64,000 nt of DNA. It comes from Nostoc sp. CHAB 5824. Its GTDB lineage: Bacteria; Cyanobacteriota; Cyanobacteriia; Cyanobacteriales; Nostocaceae. How positions within the stretch are numbered: the first letter of the stretch is position 1; each line of letters begins with the position of its first letter. The notes below the pieces were generated by a model that worked only from the letters and a program-made list of their open reading frames with translations, did not search any database and was not told the DNA's origin. This document shows, piece by piece, positions 26,228-36,387 of this stretch. Location of the stretch: positions 62,001-126,000 of the forward strand of contig NZ_JAIVFT010000016.1 of NCBI RefSeq assembly GCF_020829665.1. The letters run 5' to 3'. The translations under genes and the position numbers were made by a program.

Positions 26228-26866
26228 TTATGTTCCCGGACGAGAGCGAATATGATCGGGTATATGATGGCGATCGCCTAATATTTCTAACAAAGGGCCA
26301 TGGACATCAAATTTAACCATACTTACCGACGCGACCAAAATATTCACCCGATAGCGATAGCGTCCCAAATCAATTCCCAGTAAACTGCAAAGCATAATCC
26401 GAATCGTGGCTTTATGGGAAACTACTAAAACATTACCTTGGGGATGTTTTTCTTGAATTTCAGCAATTACAGGCATAGAACGGTTAGCAATATCTACCGC
26501 AGTTTCTCCACCTAGTGGTGCATTCCAAGCGGGTTCTGTCAACCATTTTACATAGTTTTCTGCGTAATTCTCTTGGGCAAACGATTTACTCTTCCTTTCC
26601 CATTCGCCGTAACTACCTTCTCTAAGTCCGTCACGCAACTGCATATCCATACCGATAGCATCACAAAATGGCTTGGCAGTTGCAATTGTGCGCTTCATCG
26701 GGCTAACATAAACAGCCTCCCACTTCAATTTTTGATAAACATCGGCAAAACCGGATGCCATCTGCATCCCTTCGGATGTCAACTCCGCATCAGTTTCACC
26801 GCAGAAATTACCACTTTGACTAAAAGTAGTTTCTCCATGTCGCAGTAAATATAAATTAAGTGTCAT
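26228..26866 (-). CDS. Histidine phosphatase family protein (phosphoglycerate mutase-like)
   Basis: 212 residues from the ATG at 26866 (MTLNLYLLRHGETTFSQSG); an upstream in-frame start at 26920 would add 18 unrelated residues. The RHGE phosphohistidine motif is at residues 9-12. A second Arg lies in SPMKRTIATA, Glu in LREGSYGEWE, and the second His in VVSHKATIRIM. Members act as phosphatases or mutases on sugar phosphates and related metabolites; the substrate is not predictable. It may read towards the intron remnant. Confidence 0.88.
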   Translation of the reverse strand: MTLNLYLLRHGETTFSQSGNFCGETDAELTSEGMQMASGFADVYQKLKWEAVYVSPMKRTIATAKPFCDAIGMDMQLRDGLREGSYGEWERKSKSFAQENYAENYVKWLTEPAWNAPLGGETAVDIANRSMPVIAEIQEKHPQGNVLVVSHKATIRIMLCSLLGIDLGRYRYRVNILVASVSMVKFDVHGPLLEILGDRHHIPDHIRSRPGT

Positions 26867-27115
26867 AGTTTGTATCGTGATTGGGATAAAGGAGTTTGTG
26901 CAAAAATAAAATACCATCAATCTCGCAATCTAGGATGTGACACCAGGACAAAGTAATCAGCCAAAAAAGTCAATCAACCACAAACTTTTGTCTTCGATTT
27001 TAAAAGTAGCGGTTTAGTCTTTTCTGGAATTGAGCCAGCCGCAATGCATCAACTCACAATGCCATTGCATCGGCTTGTAAAAATTAGCCCACCCTGCGTT
27101 ACCTATTTTCGTAAT

Positions 27116-30100
27116 CTAAAATCTAGTTTCATACTCAACTTGGAATTGATTTTCATCCCCCAAATTAGTTGAGCCTCGCATCAGAATATCGTCGTTGAGT
27201 CGATAGAGGACATTGTAACGCAAAGACTCATCTGTAGATAAAGCCCGCGATAAAGAGGCAGAGAAATTTCTATTAATATTAAACACACCCTCTGCTGATA
27301 AATTCAGAACTGAAGCTCTTGATGCTTCATTATTAGTAGCAGGGGTGGGAAATATCCGAAATTCGCTGAAACCAACAGCCTGTCCGATCGCAGTAATAGT
27401 TCCTTGCAAACCACCTAAAATAGTAGAACTAGCGAAATTAGTCAGTCCTTGTCCTGCATCTGTTTGACCGAAAGAATTCAGAATCGAGCCACCCAATAAA
27501 GCTACTATTTCTCCTTTACTACGGCCAGGTTCACTCGTCAGTTCGAGATTGTCGCCCAATTCACTAGCTGGCCCGTTGACCCTGGCTTGAACCCGAACGG
27601 TACGTAAAGTCCCGAAGTTGGTAGCTGAGACATCGCTGATTTCAGCAGACAATGGTGATTCCAAAATTCTACTATTCCTTGCTGATGCTTCAGGTACAAT
27701 CGCGGTAAGTCGGACATCCAAAGTAGGGTCAAGTCCTTGACTTGGAATAAACCGCGCAGTTTGTTCGTAGCCTCGCGCCAAGGTAAACTCAGTGGAAAAT
27801 ATGCTGAGTCGTCCCCCTGTCAAACGAATCACTCCTTCGGGGAGTGGTTTGGCTAACGTACCATTGATGGTTAGGTCGCCTTTTGCCTCAAAGTTCAGTA
27901 TGGGCTGACTAAATACCGCTCCTCCTGGTACAAAGTCGAGTAGAGACTGAGTGGTAACGCTAACATCGTCGTCTAGAATTAACCTTAAATCTGCAAACTC
28001 TATAGGTAAATTGGGTGGAGTAACTGCGCTAGAGTTAGTATCTGCTGTAGTGACTGGCGTAGCGTTACTTTCTGCTGTAGGTGTGACATTAACTTTAACC
28101 TCTTCTCTATTTATGACGTTCGCGTTAGCTTCAGCTGTAGCTGCTGATTTTTTGTTAGCAGTAGCCGAGTTTCCAATGATTACCCGACCATCACTTAGCT
28201 GAATCTCTCCACCAATTACAGGTTTTAGAGCTGTTCCGCGAATTACAACATCGCCGCCGACACCGCCTTCATACAGTCCTGCAAGCTTAAAATTGAGTTT
28301 GTCTGCTATTGATACTGTGAGGGGATTTGCCGGGGCTTGTTGAGGATCAAAAATTGGGAGGATGCCTGATGCACTTACTTGCCCTTCATTGTAAGTGCCT
28401 TGGATACCTTGGACATTGACTGTAGTGCCATTAAATTGGGCTGTCCCTGTGACATTCGTTAGGGGTTCAGATAAGGCTTCAGCGCGAAAAGTTGCATTGT
28501 TGAGTGTGGCATTTCCGTTGATAATTGGTTCGTTTAAAGTACCCTGAACGTTTAAATCTACTTCTCCTTGACCGTCTACCCAAGCGACTTGATTGTTGGT
28601 AAACAGGTTTAACAGTGCCAATCCTTCATTGTTCACGCTGGCGTTGATACTGATTTGATTGCTATCTGGTTGCACTTTGGCAAAAGGCAAAGCAGCTGGT
28701 ACGCTACCTGTAATTGCAACTGGTTGCGTTCCAGTCACTAGCAAAGTACTGTCAAAATTCAAGCGAGCATTGTTGTAGCCAAAGTTCACCTGTCCTGTTT
28801 GCACAGGTTGCTTGTTGAGAGTCGCATTAGCCAGTGTCACTTCCCCCTGCACTCTGGGATCTTGTAAACTACCTCCCAAGGTGGCATCAGCATTTACGTT
28901 ACCGGTGATATCTATGGGGTATCTTTCTATAAAAGGTTGTAAAAGGGATAGAGGTAGACTTGCTACATTCAATTTTCCAGATAGTTGCTCAGTTCCTAAC
29001 TGTCCTGAAAAAGCCACCAGTCCTTGATTTATGCCAACACTCAAGGGCGAAAGTGTGACGATTCCATCGGCAAAATTACCTTGAGCAACGACTTGATTAA
29101 TGGAGTATTCACCCCATTGCCAATTAGCACCTTGGAAATTAAAGCCGACATTTAACCCAGATTTTAACGAGCCATTAGCTGTAATTCCTCCGCTCAAAGC
29201 ACCCGTTAATTCTGCAAGAGTAGGTAAAGATGCAGTTTCTTTTCTCTCTTCTTGCTGTTGTTGTGCTACCAATCTTCTAATTTTTGAGAAATATGCAAGC
29301 TGTGTTAGCAAATCTGCATTGGGCAAACTGATAGCCTTGGTATCAAGTACCTCTGCTCCAGCTAACGTTGGAGGCTGCAACCCGGTACTAAAGTCTTGAA
29401 AATCAAAGATATTAAACGCTTGTAAAAGTCTCTGGATTCTTGCTTGGTCAAAATTAGCTTGGAATTGAAATTGCGGGTCGTTTCCTGCTTTTACATTTCC
29501 ACTCAGGGCGATGTTGCTATCTCCAATCCGCAATTGACCATTAGCCAAGCTAGCAGTACCATCAGCATAATTAATAGTGCCGCGAAATTCATCTGCTGCG
29601 ACTCTGGCAACACGAGGCCCAGCGATCGCAACGTCTCCCGCAATGGCATAATTATTCAGATTAACAACTAAGTTTCCCGATAGTTGCCCTGCTAGGGGTT
29701 TTAATTGATTGTTCGGTAAAAAGCCGCCAATGAGAGCTATAGGAAACTGTTGAGCGTTGATAACCAAGTTATCTCCCTCGGTTCTACCTGTGGTAACTGC
29801 TTCATCTCGCCGAACTAAAAATGAAGTTGGACGATAATCTGCGCCCAAGTTAAGTGCAATTCTATCTTGCTTCCCGGCTAATCGCAGACTTGCTCCCTGT
29901 CCTCCTTGAAAATTCACGTTTCCGGTTAAAAGTGGGTCAAAGGCCAAGTTACTGACCTCGAAATTCCGCAGCCGGATATTACCATTAGCTTGCGGCACAT
30001 CTGGAGTACCTGTAACTTGCCCATTAAAATCAAGTAGCCCTGCTAGTTCTACATCACCAGGAACTTGAAAGCCAGTATTTTTTAAGTTGAAATTCTGCGC

Positions 30101-32479
30101 CAGTACATTTAAATTAAATCCTGCAATTTTGGGTGCGCCACTTGGTGGAGACTGAATAGCGATCGCACCATTAGCACTCAGTCCTGGGGTACTTGCGTTT
30201 TCAACTATAATCTGCTGTCCATTCCACTGAAATTGAGCCGTGAGCGGTTTTGCCAGCAGTGCTACCCCTTGGGAAAGCCGGATTTGTCCGGCAGCGCGAA
30301 TATCTGCAAGTTGGAAAGATTGAGTTGTGCCTGCTAATTGAATGTTGCTATTGAGCCGTCCTCGCAATTGTGATGAGAAACGGTTGAGTTGAATTTGGGA
30401 AGTATTGACAACTCCTTGCCAGCGTTGTTGTGCAACTTGACCTTTGGCCCTGATTGTCCCACCTGCGATGTTCACGACAGCATCGGGGAACAGAATACTA
30501 TCTCCTCGTTGAGCAACAACAACTCGTCCTGTAGTGGGATAGGTAGCGCTAGGCGCTTGCACCCGCGCTACCGTTTGCAGGTTGCTCAGAGTGCCGGAAA
30601 TGTTGGCATTTGCTGATACATTGCCAATAGTAATAGAGGGTGAAGAATTGTAAGCTTTAGCGATCGCATCCCCTGGTAAATTTTGTGCTTGTACATTCAA
30701 CGCTACCTTACCTTGGGGTGCAAGCTGAAGTTGACCGTTGGCTGTGATTTGTCCTCCCACCTCTGGATTTGCCTGAACGCGAGTAACATTTACGTTTAAG
30801 GGTGTACCCAGAGAGCCAGAAACTTGAGCATTTGCAGATATACCACCAATGTTAATCGGAGTTGAGATGCCGTAACCTTGAGCGATCGCATTTGCTGGTA
30901 AATTTTGAGCTTGAATACCTAAAGCTACCTGACCTTGGGGAGCCAGTTGAATTTGACCACTGGCTGTAATTTGTCCCCCTGTAGGCGGCGTTACTTGAAC
31001 ACTAGTAATATCAAGTTTCAATGGCTGCTTGCCAAGTGAACCAGAAATTTGTGCTTTTGCGGAGACATTCCCAACTGCGATCGGTAGAGTAACACCGTAG
31101 CTACGCGCTAGTATATCTCCTGATACATCATCAACTTGAGCATTAAATATTGCCGAGCTTTTGGGGCCAAGTTTAGCTTCACCGCCTCCTGTGATTTGAC
31201 CACCTGCTGCGGGGACTAATTTCAGATTGGAAACAGCAATTTGAGATGCAGTTTGAGATACATTTAAGCGAAAGTTAGTATTGACGGCTGTGAAAAGAAC
31301 GCGGTCAACTTGAATAGGTTTTGTATTGCTTAAGGTGCCGCTAACGACTGGTTGCTGTAGTGCGCCGCGTACCTGAATATTTGCTTGAATTTCGCCACTA
31401 GCTGGGACTGACGAATTTACATTCAGCGTGTCTAAGATATTTTTCGCACTAACCGGTTTTATTTGAGCCGAGACATTAAAACCTGTCTGGGTATTAATTG
31501 TTCCATTTGCCAAAATGGGAACTTTGCCAAAGTTCGTATTCAGATTTTCTAAAGCAACTGTCTGACCTTGAAATATAAATCTACCATTGAAATTAGAAAC
31601 TTGCTGAGGAATATTTGGAATTTTAGCAGTAACTTGATTAGCAGTAGCTGTTCCTGTAACGGCTATTTCTGACAGTTTGGGTGGAATCTGAACCCCTAAG
31701 TCAGCATCTAAACGTCCTGCTTGCAAGGCAATTGGCAACTCAATTAATCGACTGATATCAGATGCTTGTAAATTTTGCGCTTGCAACTTGAGGTTAGTTT
31801 GTTGAGCTTTTGGTTGTGTTTCACCAGAGATTTTAACTGCGCCTCCTCTGGCGAGTTGACCATTGATGTCATAACCAATTCTTTGATTTTGATCAAAAAA
31901 TCGGGCAACACCACCAACTTGATTTAATATTACTGACCCTTTCGGTCTAGTTGGTGCGGAAGCTGGCAATAACTCTACATTTCCATCTTGAATTTTAAGT
32001 GTCTCCAAGTCAGTTTGAATAGCGCCTTTTCCTTCCCCAGCCTTCACTTGAGCCGTAACCCAGCGACCATCCTGATCCTGTTGGATGTAGACATTGGGTT
32101 GAACTAACGTGACATTTAATGCCAGTTTTCGGGTAAGGAGGAGTTGCAAAGGCGAGAACTGTACATCCAAGGCTTTTGCTACTACCCGATCTGGATCAGT
32201 AGGAGTTGCTGGTATTGATAAAGAGCTAAATCTTAGGCTAGTTAGCGAAAAACGCTCAACTTTTCCTACTTTTACTGGACGTTCAAGCAATTGTTCGAGA
32301 TTTTGCTGCACTAGTGGCGCTAAATCTGTATATATATACTTTCTAGCCCACCAAGCACCGACTGCAATTCCAACCAGCAAAACGACACCGAGAGCCAAAC
32401 TAGTACGTCCTAAGAGGAGCAGCCATAAACGAGGATTAGGTGGTTTCTGGTTATTTTCTGAATTTGGAGAGTGCGTCAT
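27116..32479 (-). CDS. tamB: TamB-like translocation/assembly module protein (DUF490)
   Basis: 1787 residues. An N-terminal membrane anchor (SLALGVVLLVGIAVGAWW, about 28-46) is followed by a very long run of repeated beta-strand segments (GQITASGQIQLAPQGQVALG type) and a C-terminal TamB domain with LLGGSILNSFGQTD, ending FQVEYETRF. TamB/AsmA-like proteins span the periplasm and move lipids between inner and outer membrane or help outer-membrane assembly. Several internal segments are duplicated (LNVNVTRVQANPEVGGQIT-type blocks near 470-600). The plastid homologue is Tic236. No Omp85 partner lies beside it. Confidence 0.9.
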   Translation of the reverse strand: MTHSPNSENNQKPPNPRLWLLLLGRTSLALGVVLLVGIAVGAWWARKYIYTDLAPLVQQNLEQLLERPVKVGKVERFSLTSLRFSSLSIPATPTDPDRVVAKALDVQFSPLQLLLTRKLALNVTLVQPNVYIQQDQDGRWVTAQVKAGEGKGAIQTDLETLKIQDGNVELLPASAPTRPKGSVILNQVGGVARFFDQNQRIGYDINGQLARGGAVKISGETQPKAQQTNLKLQAQNLQASDISRLIELPIALQAGRLDADLGVQIPPKLSEIAVTGTATANQVTAKIPNIPQQVSNFNGRFIFQGQTVALENLNTNFGKVPILANGTINTQTGFNVSAQIKPVSAKNILDTLNVNSSVPASGEIQANIQVRGALQQPVVSGTLSNTKPIQVDRVLFTAVNTNFRLNVSQTASQIAVSNLKLVPAAGGQITGGGEAKLGPKSSAIFNAQVDDVSGDILARSYGVTLPIAVGNVSAKAQISGSLGKQPLKLDITSVQVTPPTGGQITASGQIQLAPQGQVALGIQAQNLPANAIAQGYGISTPINIGGISANAQVSGSLGTPLNVNVTRVQANPEVGGQITANGQLQLAPQGKVALNVQAQNLPGDAIAKAYNSSPSITIGNVSANANISGTLSNLQTVARVQAPSATYPTTGRVVVAQRGDSILFPDAVVNIAGGTIRAKGQVAQQRWQGVVNTSQIQLNRFSSQLRGRLNSNIQLAGTTQSFQLADIRAAGQIRLSQGVALLAKPLTAQFQWNGQQIIVENASTPGLSANGAIAIQSPPSGAPKIAGFNLNVLAQNFNLKNTGFQVPGDVELAGLLDFNGQVTGTPDVPQANGNIRLRNFEVSNLAFDPLLTGNVNFQGGQGASLRLAGKQDRIALNLGADYRPTSFLVRRDEAVTTGRTEGDNLVINAQQFPIALIGGFLPNNQLKPLAGQLSGNLVVNLNNYAIAGDVAIAGPRVARVAADEFRGTINYADGTASLANGQLRIGDSNIALSGNVKAGNDPQFQFQANFDQARIQRLLQAFNIFDFQDFSTGLQPPTLAGAEVLDTKAISLPNADLLTQLAYFSKIRRLVAQQQQEERKETASLPTLAELTGALSGGITANGSLKSGLNVGFNFQGANWQWGEYSINQVVAQGNFADGIVTLSPLSVGINQGLVAFSGQLGTEQLSGKLNVASLPLSLLQPFIERYPIDITGNVNADATLGGSLQDPRVQGEVTLANATLNKQPVQTGQVNFGYNNARLNFDSTLLVTGTQPVAITGSVPAALPFAKVQPDSNQISINASVNNEGLALLNLFTNNQVAWVDGQGEVDLNVQGTLNEPIINGNATLNNATFRAEALSEPLTNVTGTAQFNGTTVNVQGIQGTYNEGQVSASGILPIFDPQQAPANPLTVSIADKLNFKLAGLYEGGVGGDVVIRGTALKPVIGGEIQLSDGRVIIGNSATANKKSAATAEANANVINREEVKVNVTPTAESNATPVTTADTNSSAVTPPNLPIEFADLRLILDDDVSVTTQSLLDFVPGGAVFSQPILNFEAKGDLTINGTLAKPLPEGVIRLTGGRLSIFSTEFTLARGYEQTARFIPSQGLDPTLDVRLTAIVPEASARNSRILESPLSAEISDVSATNFGTLRTVRVQARVNGPASELGDNLELTSEPGRSKGEIVALLGGSILNSFGQTDAGQGLTNFASSTILGGLQGTITAIGQAVGFSEFRIFPTPATNNEASRASVLNLSAEGVFNINRNFSASLSRALSTDESLRYNVLYRLNDDILMRGSTNLGDENQFQVEYETRF

Positions 32480-33205
32480 TATCGTTACAGTACTTTGATC
32501 TGGAATAACCCAAGAGACAGGCTAGCAGCAGTTGTATCAGCCAGTTACAAGCTGTGGCTTTATAATAATATATGCCGAGTAACAATTTGTTCCCGACATT
32601 AATTGTTATCACCTTTCAATTTGGAGATTTCATCTAGAGTATGGTATTTAATTAACACTTCTTCAATTTGAGCAGTAATTAGATTTATTCTCTGCTTTAC
32701 CTTTTCAAAGTCTATAGTCATCCAAATAGTTGTCTGACAAATTTTGTCTCCTTTTTGTGTAAGCACAGTACATGATTACATGTCTTTTCTCACAATACAT
32801 ATATTTCAATCAACTATCTTTATGTATAAATAATTGATATCTTTAGATAGATTTTATTTGTTTACTATTATGAAAGATAAGTCAGCATTGATTATGCACG
32901 AACATGTTGAGGTAAAATGGAACTTTCATTGGACTTCTTGCAAAAGTGGGTAAAAAGGTAAGGGGGAAGGGGGAAAGGGATGAAATTTTCCGTTTCCCTT
33001 TGCCCTTTTCTCCTTTCCCTACAAGAGTGCAAAAATTACTTTTGCAAGAGGTCTATTGTTATTTAGTAATAATATGCGAATGTCTACGACACACTACTGA
33101 ATGCATTTACAAAATATCCGTGAAGAAACCTTAGGTTTACGCCAAATTATCAGAGAATTTTATCTGGTAATTCATCACGTGAAATGCGAGACTCTGGCTG
33201 TGCTA
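32480..33205. other. Gene-poor region with dispersed repeats
   Basis: No convincing gene. It holds AT-rich sequence upstream of tamB and an inverted-repeat element (listed separately at 32931-33057). Confidence 0.5.
32931..33057. repeat. Dispersed inverted-repeat element, copy 1 (CTTGCAAAAGT ends)
   Basis: Ends GGACTTCTTGCAAAAGT and ACTTTTGCAAGAGGTCT are near-perfect inverted repeats around a purine-rich/pyrimidine-rich hairpin body (GGGGGAAGGGGGAAAGGG and its complement). A second copy lies in reverse orientation at 46107-46216. Confidence 0.75.
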
Positions 33206-33422
33206 TTAGAGGATGTTTGAAAAGTCTCCTTGTCGGTAGCAAAACTTTCTAGATCCCCCTAAATCCACGCCACTTGCTTCACTTGGGGAGACCCTAAGAC
33301 CGCAGTGGCTCCCCGATAAATTGGGGGACTTTGATTCCGCTTTCCCCCTTTTCTTAGGGGGGTTAGGGGAGATCAATAAGCGCCTAAAATTACAGCCGGC
33401 CACTTTTCAAACAACCTCTTAG
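33206..33422. repeat. MITE-like element with TTAGAGGATGTTTGAAAAGT ends
   Basis: 217 bp bounded by TTAGAGGATGTTTGAAAAGT and its near complement ACTTTTCAAACAACCTCTTAGA. The interior is non-coding with internal hairpins (CCCCCTTTTCTTAGGGGGG). A lone end of the same type occurs at about 24078-24100. Confidence 0.75.
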
Positions 33423-33488
33423 ACATCAATACGGCGCAAGTATATTATGAAGAACTGCATAATATTAGATAACAACAGATTACTAACA

Positions 33489-33520
33489 AAATTCCCGACT
33501 TCTCTAAGAAGTCGGGAATC
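33489..33520. terminator. Perfect hairpin ATTCCCGACTTC...GAAGTCGGGAAT
   Basis: A 12-bp perfect stem with a short loop at the 3' side of the small minus-strand gene at 33553. It may act as its terminator. A half copy of the sequence recurs at about 60730, so it is also a dispersed repeat. Confidence 0.55.
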
Positions 33521-33552
33521 AGAGCATTTTGATTACTCTTTGGCAAACCCAA

Positions 33553-33750
33553 TCAATCATCAGTTGGATCATCAATCATTTCCGGTACTAAAGCTGGGTT
33601 ACTTCTACGTTCTTCTGGTGATTGCTCTCGAATAACATCGTCTATTCTTGCAGGGTGTTTGATTTTGTCCAGTACCTCTGGACTTAATTGCGATGGATCG
33701 CCTTCTGGACTAGACTTTTCAGCCTGGCTAGGAACTGTTTCCTTATTCAT
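33553..33750 (-). CDS. Small acidic hydrophilic protein
   Basis: 65 residues: charged, Pro-rich, no hydrophobic core (KSSPEGDPSQLSPEVLDKIK, PALVPEMIDDPTDD). It starts at ATG 33750. The sequence looks conserved-protein-like rather than random. Function unknown. Confidence 0.55.
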   Translation of the reverse strand: MNKETVPSQAEKSSPEGDPSQLSPEVLDKIKHPARIDDVIREQSPEERRSNPALVPEMIDDPTDD

Positions 33751-33980
33751 AAATATTTCCCTAAACTCTAAACTTATACGCCAAGCTTAAGTTTTTTTAT
33801 GGTGAGGTACACACTATCTAGGGACTTAATTTCACGCAGCAATGGGGAAGAAAGGGATAGGCATAGCCTGTCGGAGACATCGCTCTTTGTAGACCAAAGA
33901 TGATTTACTAAACTAAATAGCCTGTACCATAAAAAGCGTAAATATTCAGTACTTTTTGTTTCACAAATAGGAAATAAGCA

Positions 33981-35282
33981 GTGTTACCAAAGAAACCCTC
34001 CGTTACCAATCAAACTCAACGCTGGACATTTGCTCAACTTTTTGGGCTGGTAAAGCGTAATCCATTAATGATTTCGCAGTGGGTGATCCGCTGGGTACTT
34101 GTGGGCACTGCTGGTGGTTTATTTGCTGCCTTGTACTGGAATGTTTTAGAACTTTTAACTCACCAGCTGCAACGATTTGAAGGTTTTAACCTCCTGATAG
34201 TGATGCCACTAGCCGGTTTAGTTATCGGGTTGGTGATTCATTTTTTGGGAAATCCCGGTGAAATCGCCGTGATTGTTGATAATATCCATTTTCGTGGCGG
34301 ACGCCTAGATGCTCGCAAAAATCCCTCAATGATTCTTGCTTCTCTAATCAGCATATCGGCAGGCGGTAGTGCTGGCCCAGAAGCACCACTGGTACAGGTA
34401 ACAGGTTCTTTTGGTACTTGGGTTGCCGATCGCTTAAAACTCCAGGGTGAAGACCTCAGAACCATGAGTTTAGCGGCGATGGCGGCTGGTTTTACTGCCT
34501 TGTTTGGCGCACCTCTTGGCGGTGCAATGTTCGCCCTAGAGATATTACACCATGAGCATATTGTGGAATATTACGAAGCCTTGATGCCAGCCATTGTTTC
34601 GAGTTGCGCTAGTTATCTGGTATTTGCAGCAATTACACATTTGGGAATTGCGCCAACTTGGCATTTTCCCCAGTACCACCTAGAAAAGATTGATGATTTT
34701 GCGATCGCTATTATGTTCGGCATCATTGGGGCGGTGGCAGGATGGATTTTTATGGCCATTTTTCGGGGCTGCGATTACTTGTTTGCTCGAATTTCAGGCC
34801 CCATTTATGTACGCACAACATTAGCAGGATTCGGGCTTGGCACTTTAGCAGTTTTATTACCCCTAACCCGTTATTTTGGACATGAAGAATTAGAGTCAGT
34901 CCTCACTAATAGCTTCGGTGCTGTTTTTCTCTTAACTCTTGCTTTTGGTAAAATGGCTGCCATTAGCATTACGGTAACAGGTGGGTGGCGCGGTGGATTC
35001 ATCATCCCTTTGTTTTTTACTGGTGCTTGTATTGGTAAAGCAGTAGCAGTCTTAATTCCGGGACTTAATCCGGCCCTTGCGATGATTTGTACAATGGCGG
35101 CTATCAATGCAGCCGTAACGCGCACACCCATAAGTACAACTTTGTTACTGGCAAAACTGACTAATTTAAGTCCTGCTACGCCAATCCTTTTTGCCAGTTT
35201 AATTGGATTTTTTCTCGCACCCAAAGTTCCCCTGATTGCATCTCAACTGAAGTCCCAGAGAGAAGAGAAGCTATTGAATTAA
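33981..35282 (+). CDS. ClC-family chloride channel/transporter
   Basis: 433 residues from GTG 33981, with about ten membrane helices. The ClC signature segments GGSAGPEAPLVQ (about 128-139), GFTALFGAPLGGAMFALE and GGWRGGFIIPLFFTGACIG are clear. In ClC exchangers the first segment reads G(R/K)EGP, where Glu is the outer gate. Here it is G129-S-A131-G-P, so that Glu is Ala. This hints at channel-like or uncoupled anion movement. No C-terminal CBS domains. It stands alone between a small gene and uvsE. Confidence 0.88.
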   Translation: MLPKKPSVTNQTQRWTFAQLFGLVKRNPLMISQWVIRWVLVGTAGGLFAALYWNVLELLTHQLQRFEGFNLLIVMPLAGLVIGLVIHFLGNPGEIAVIVDNIHFRGGRLDARKNPSMILASLISISAGGSAGPEAPLVQVTGSFGTWVADRLKLQGEDLRTMSLAAMAAGFTALFGAPLGGAMFALEILHHEHIVEYYEALMPAIVSSCASYLVFAAITHLGIAPTWHFPQYHLEKIDDFAIAIMFGIIGAVAGWIFMAIFRGCDYLFARISGPIYVRTTLAGFGLGTLAVLLPLTRYFGHEELESVLTNSFGAVFLLTLAFGKMAAISITVTGGWRGGFIIPLFFTGACIGKAVAVLIPGLNPALAMICTMAAINAAVTRTPISTTLLLAKLTNLSPATPILFASLIGFFLAPKVPLIASQLKSQREEKLLN

Positions 35283-35311
35283 AGGGTAGCTAGCTATGGT
35301 ACTGTGTTAAT

Positions 35312-36268
35312 TTAAGTACAATTATTTTTCATCAGCCACCAAGAGCGCAAATGTGCGATCGCTTCTTCTTTTTGTTTAGCTTCGACTTCGATCCACGGTG
35401 CTTGGTGGTAAACTTTGGGCATATCAGTGATCAAGTTGCTGTGTTTTCTGTCATTGAAAGCTTGCTCACCATTAGAAATATGGACTAATTGCCAATCTGG
35501 ATTTGTCCAAGTTTCTCGCGCTGCGTAAAACATCGATCCTACACTCGGATGATCGTAGCTATCCAAATTTTCGTGGCAAATATGGTGATGAGCATCAAAT
35601 ACCATCGGCACGCCAGCTTGCTGACACACTGCTAAAATTTCCTCGGCGCTATAAGCGTATTCATCGTTTTCCAGAGTCAAGCGGCTTTTGATATTTTCTG
35701 GTAGTTCGGAAATTACTTTTACTAGTTGTTCAGGACGTTGAGATTTGCCACCATGAATATTCATCAATGACCAAGGCGATCGCGGTAAGCCCAGTAAGTC
35801 AAATATACGGGCATGTCCTGCTAAATTATTGATACTCGCTTGTACCACTTCGGGAGAATCAGAACTCAGCACTACATATTGATCTGGATGCAACACCATT
35901 CTTATGCTCAACGCATTTGCTCGTTCACCAATTGTTGCTAAATCAGCGCTCATTCCCTCTAATATATTTGCGCCGATTTCGTCTTCTAAATCACTCAGGG
36001 GAAATAAAGCAGAAGACATCCGATAAAGGTGAATTTTATTCTGCTCACAAAAGGAGAGGGCAGCATGCAAACGCTGTAAGTTATGCTGATACAGTTCACT
36101 TAGCGCACTTTGGCGATCGCTAAGGGAAAGTTTTAAGTATCGGGTGCGCGTCATTGTCCGAAAGCGCACTTGTTTGTCAGAGGTGATGCAAACTAGCCCT
36201 AAATAGGGCAGTGTACTTTTTTGGCACTGCTGTGCATTAGGTAAATTTTGAAACTCGATTACGGTCAT
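35312..36268 (-). CDS. uvsE: UV DNA damage endonuclease UvsE
   Basis: 318 residues, normal for UvsE/UVDE, a metal-dependent TIM-barrel nuclease that nicks 5' of UV photoproducts. Typical segments: LGLVCITSDKQVRFRTMTRT near the start, HPDQYVVLSSD, LMNIHGGKSQRP, LTLENDEYAYSAEEIL and PMVFDAHHHICH. The metal-binding His, Glu and Asp residues appear present. This is an alternative excision repair enzyme, fitting a light-exposed organism. Confidence 0.92.
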   Translation of the reverse strand: MTVIEFQNLPNAQQCQKSTLPYLGLVCITSDKQVRFRTMTRTRYLKLSLSDRQSALSELYQHNLQRLHAALSFCEQNKIHLYRMSSALFPLSDLEDEIGANILEGMSADLATIGERANALSIRMVLHPDQYVVLSSDSPEVVQASINNLAGHARIFDLLGLPRSPWSLMNIHGGKSQRPEQLVKVISELPENIKSRLTLENDEYAYSAEEILAVCQQAGVPMVFDAHHHICHENLDSYDHPSVGSMFYAARETWTNPDWQLVHISNGEQAFNDRKHSNLITDMPKVYHQAPWIEVEAKQKEEAIAHLRSWWLMKNNCT

Positions 36269-36387
36269 TAGCTAGTACTAACTGTTGCCTGTTTTAAGCC
36301 ATTTTTTAATATAAACAAGTTCTGCCACTTGCTTACAAGTACCTAAAGAATGAAGTCTTAAGCCTTAGACGATGCTTTAAAATGTCT

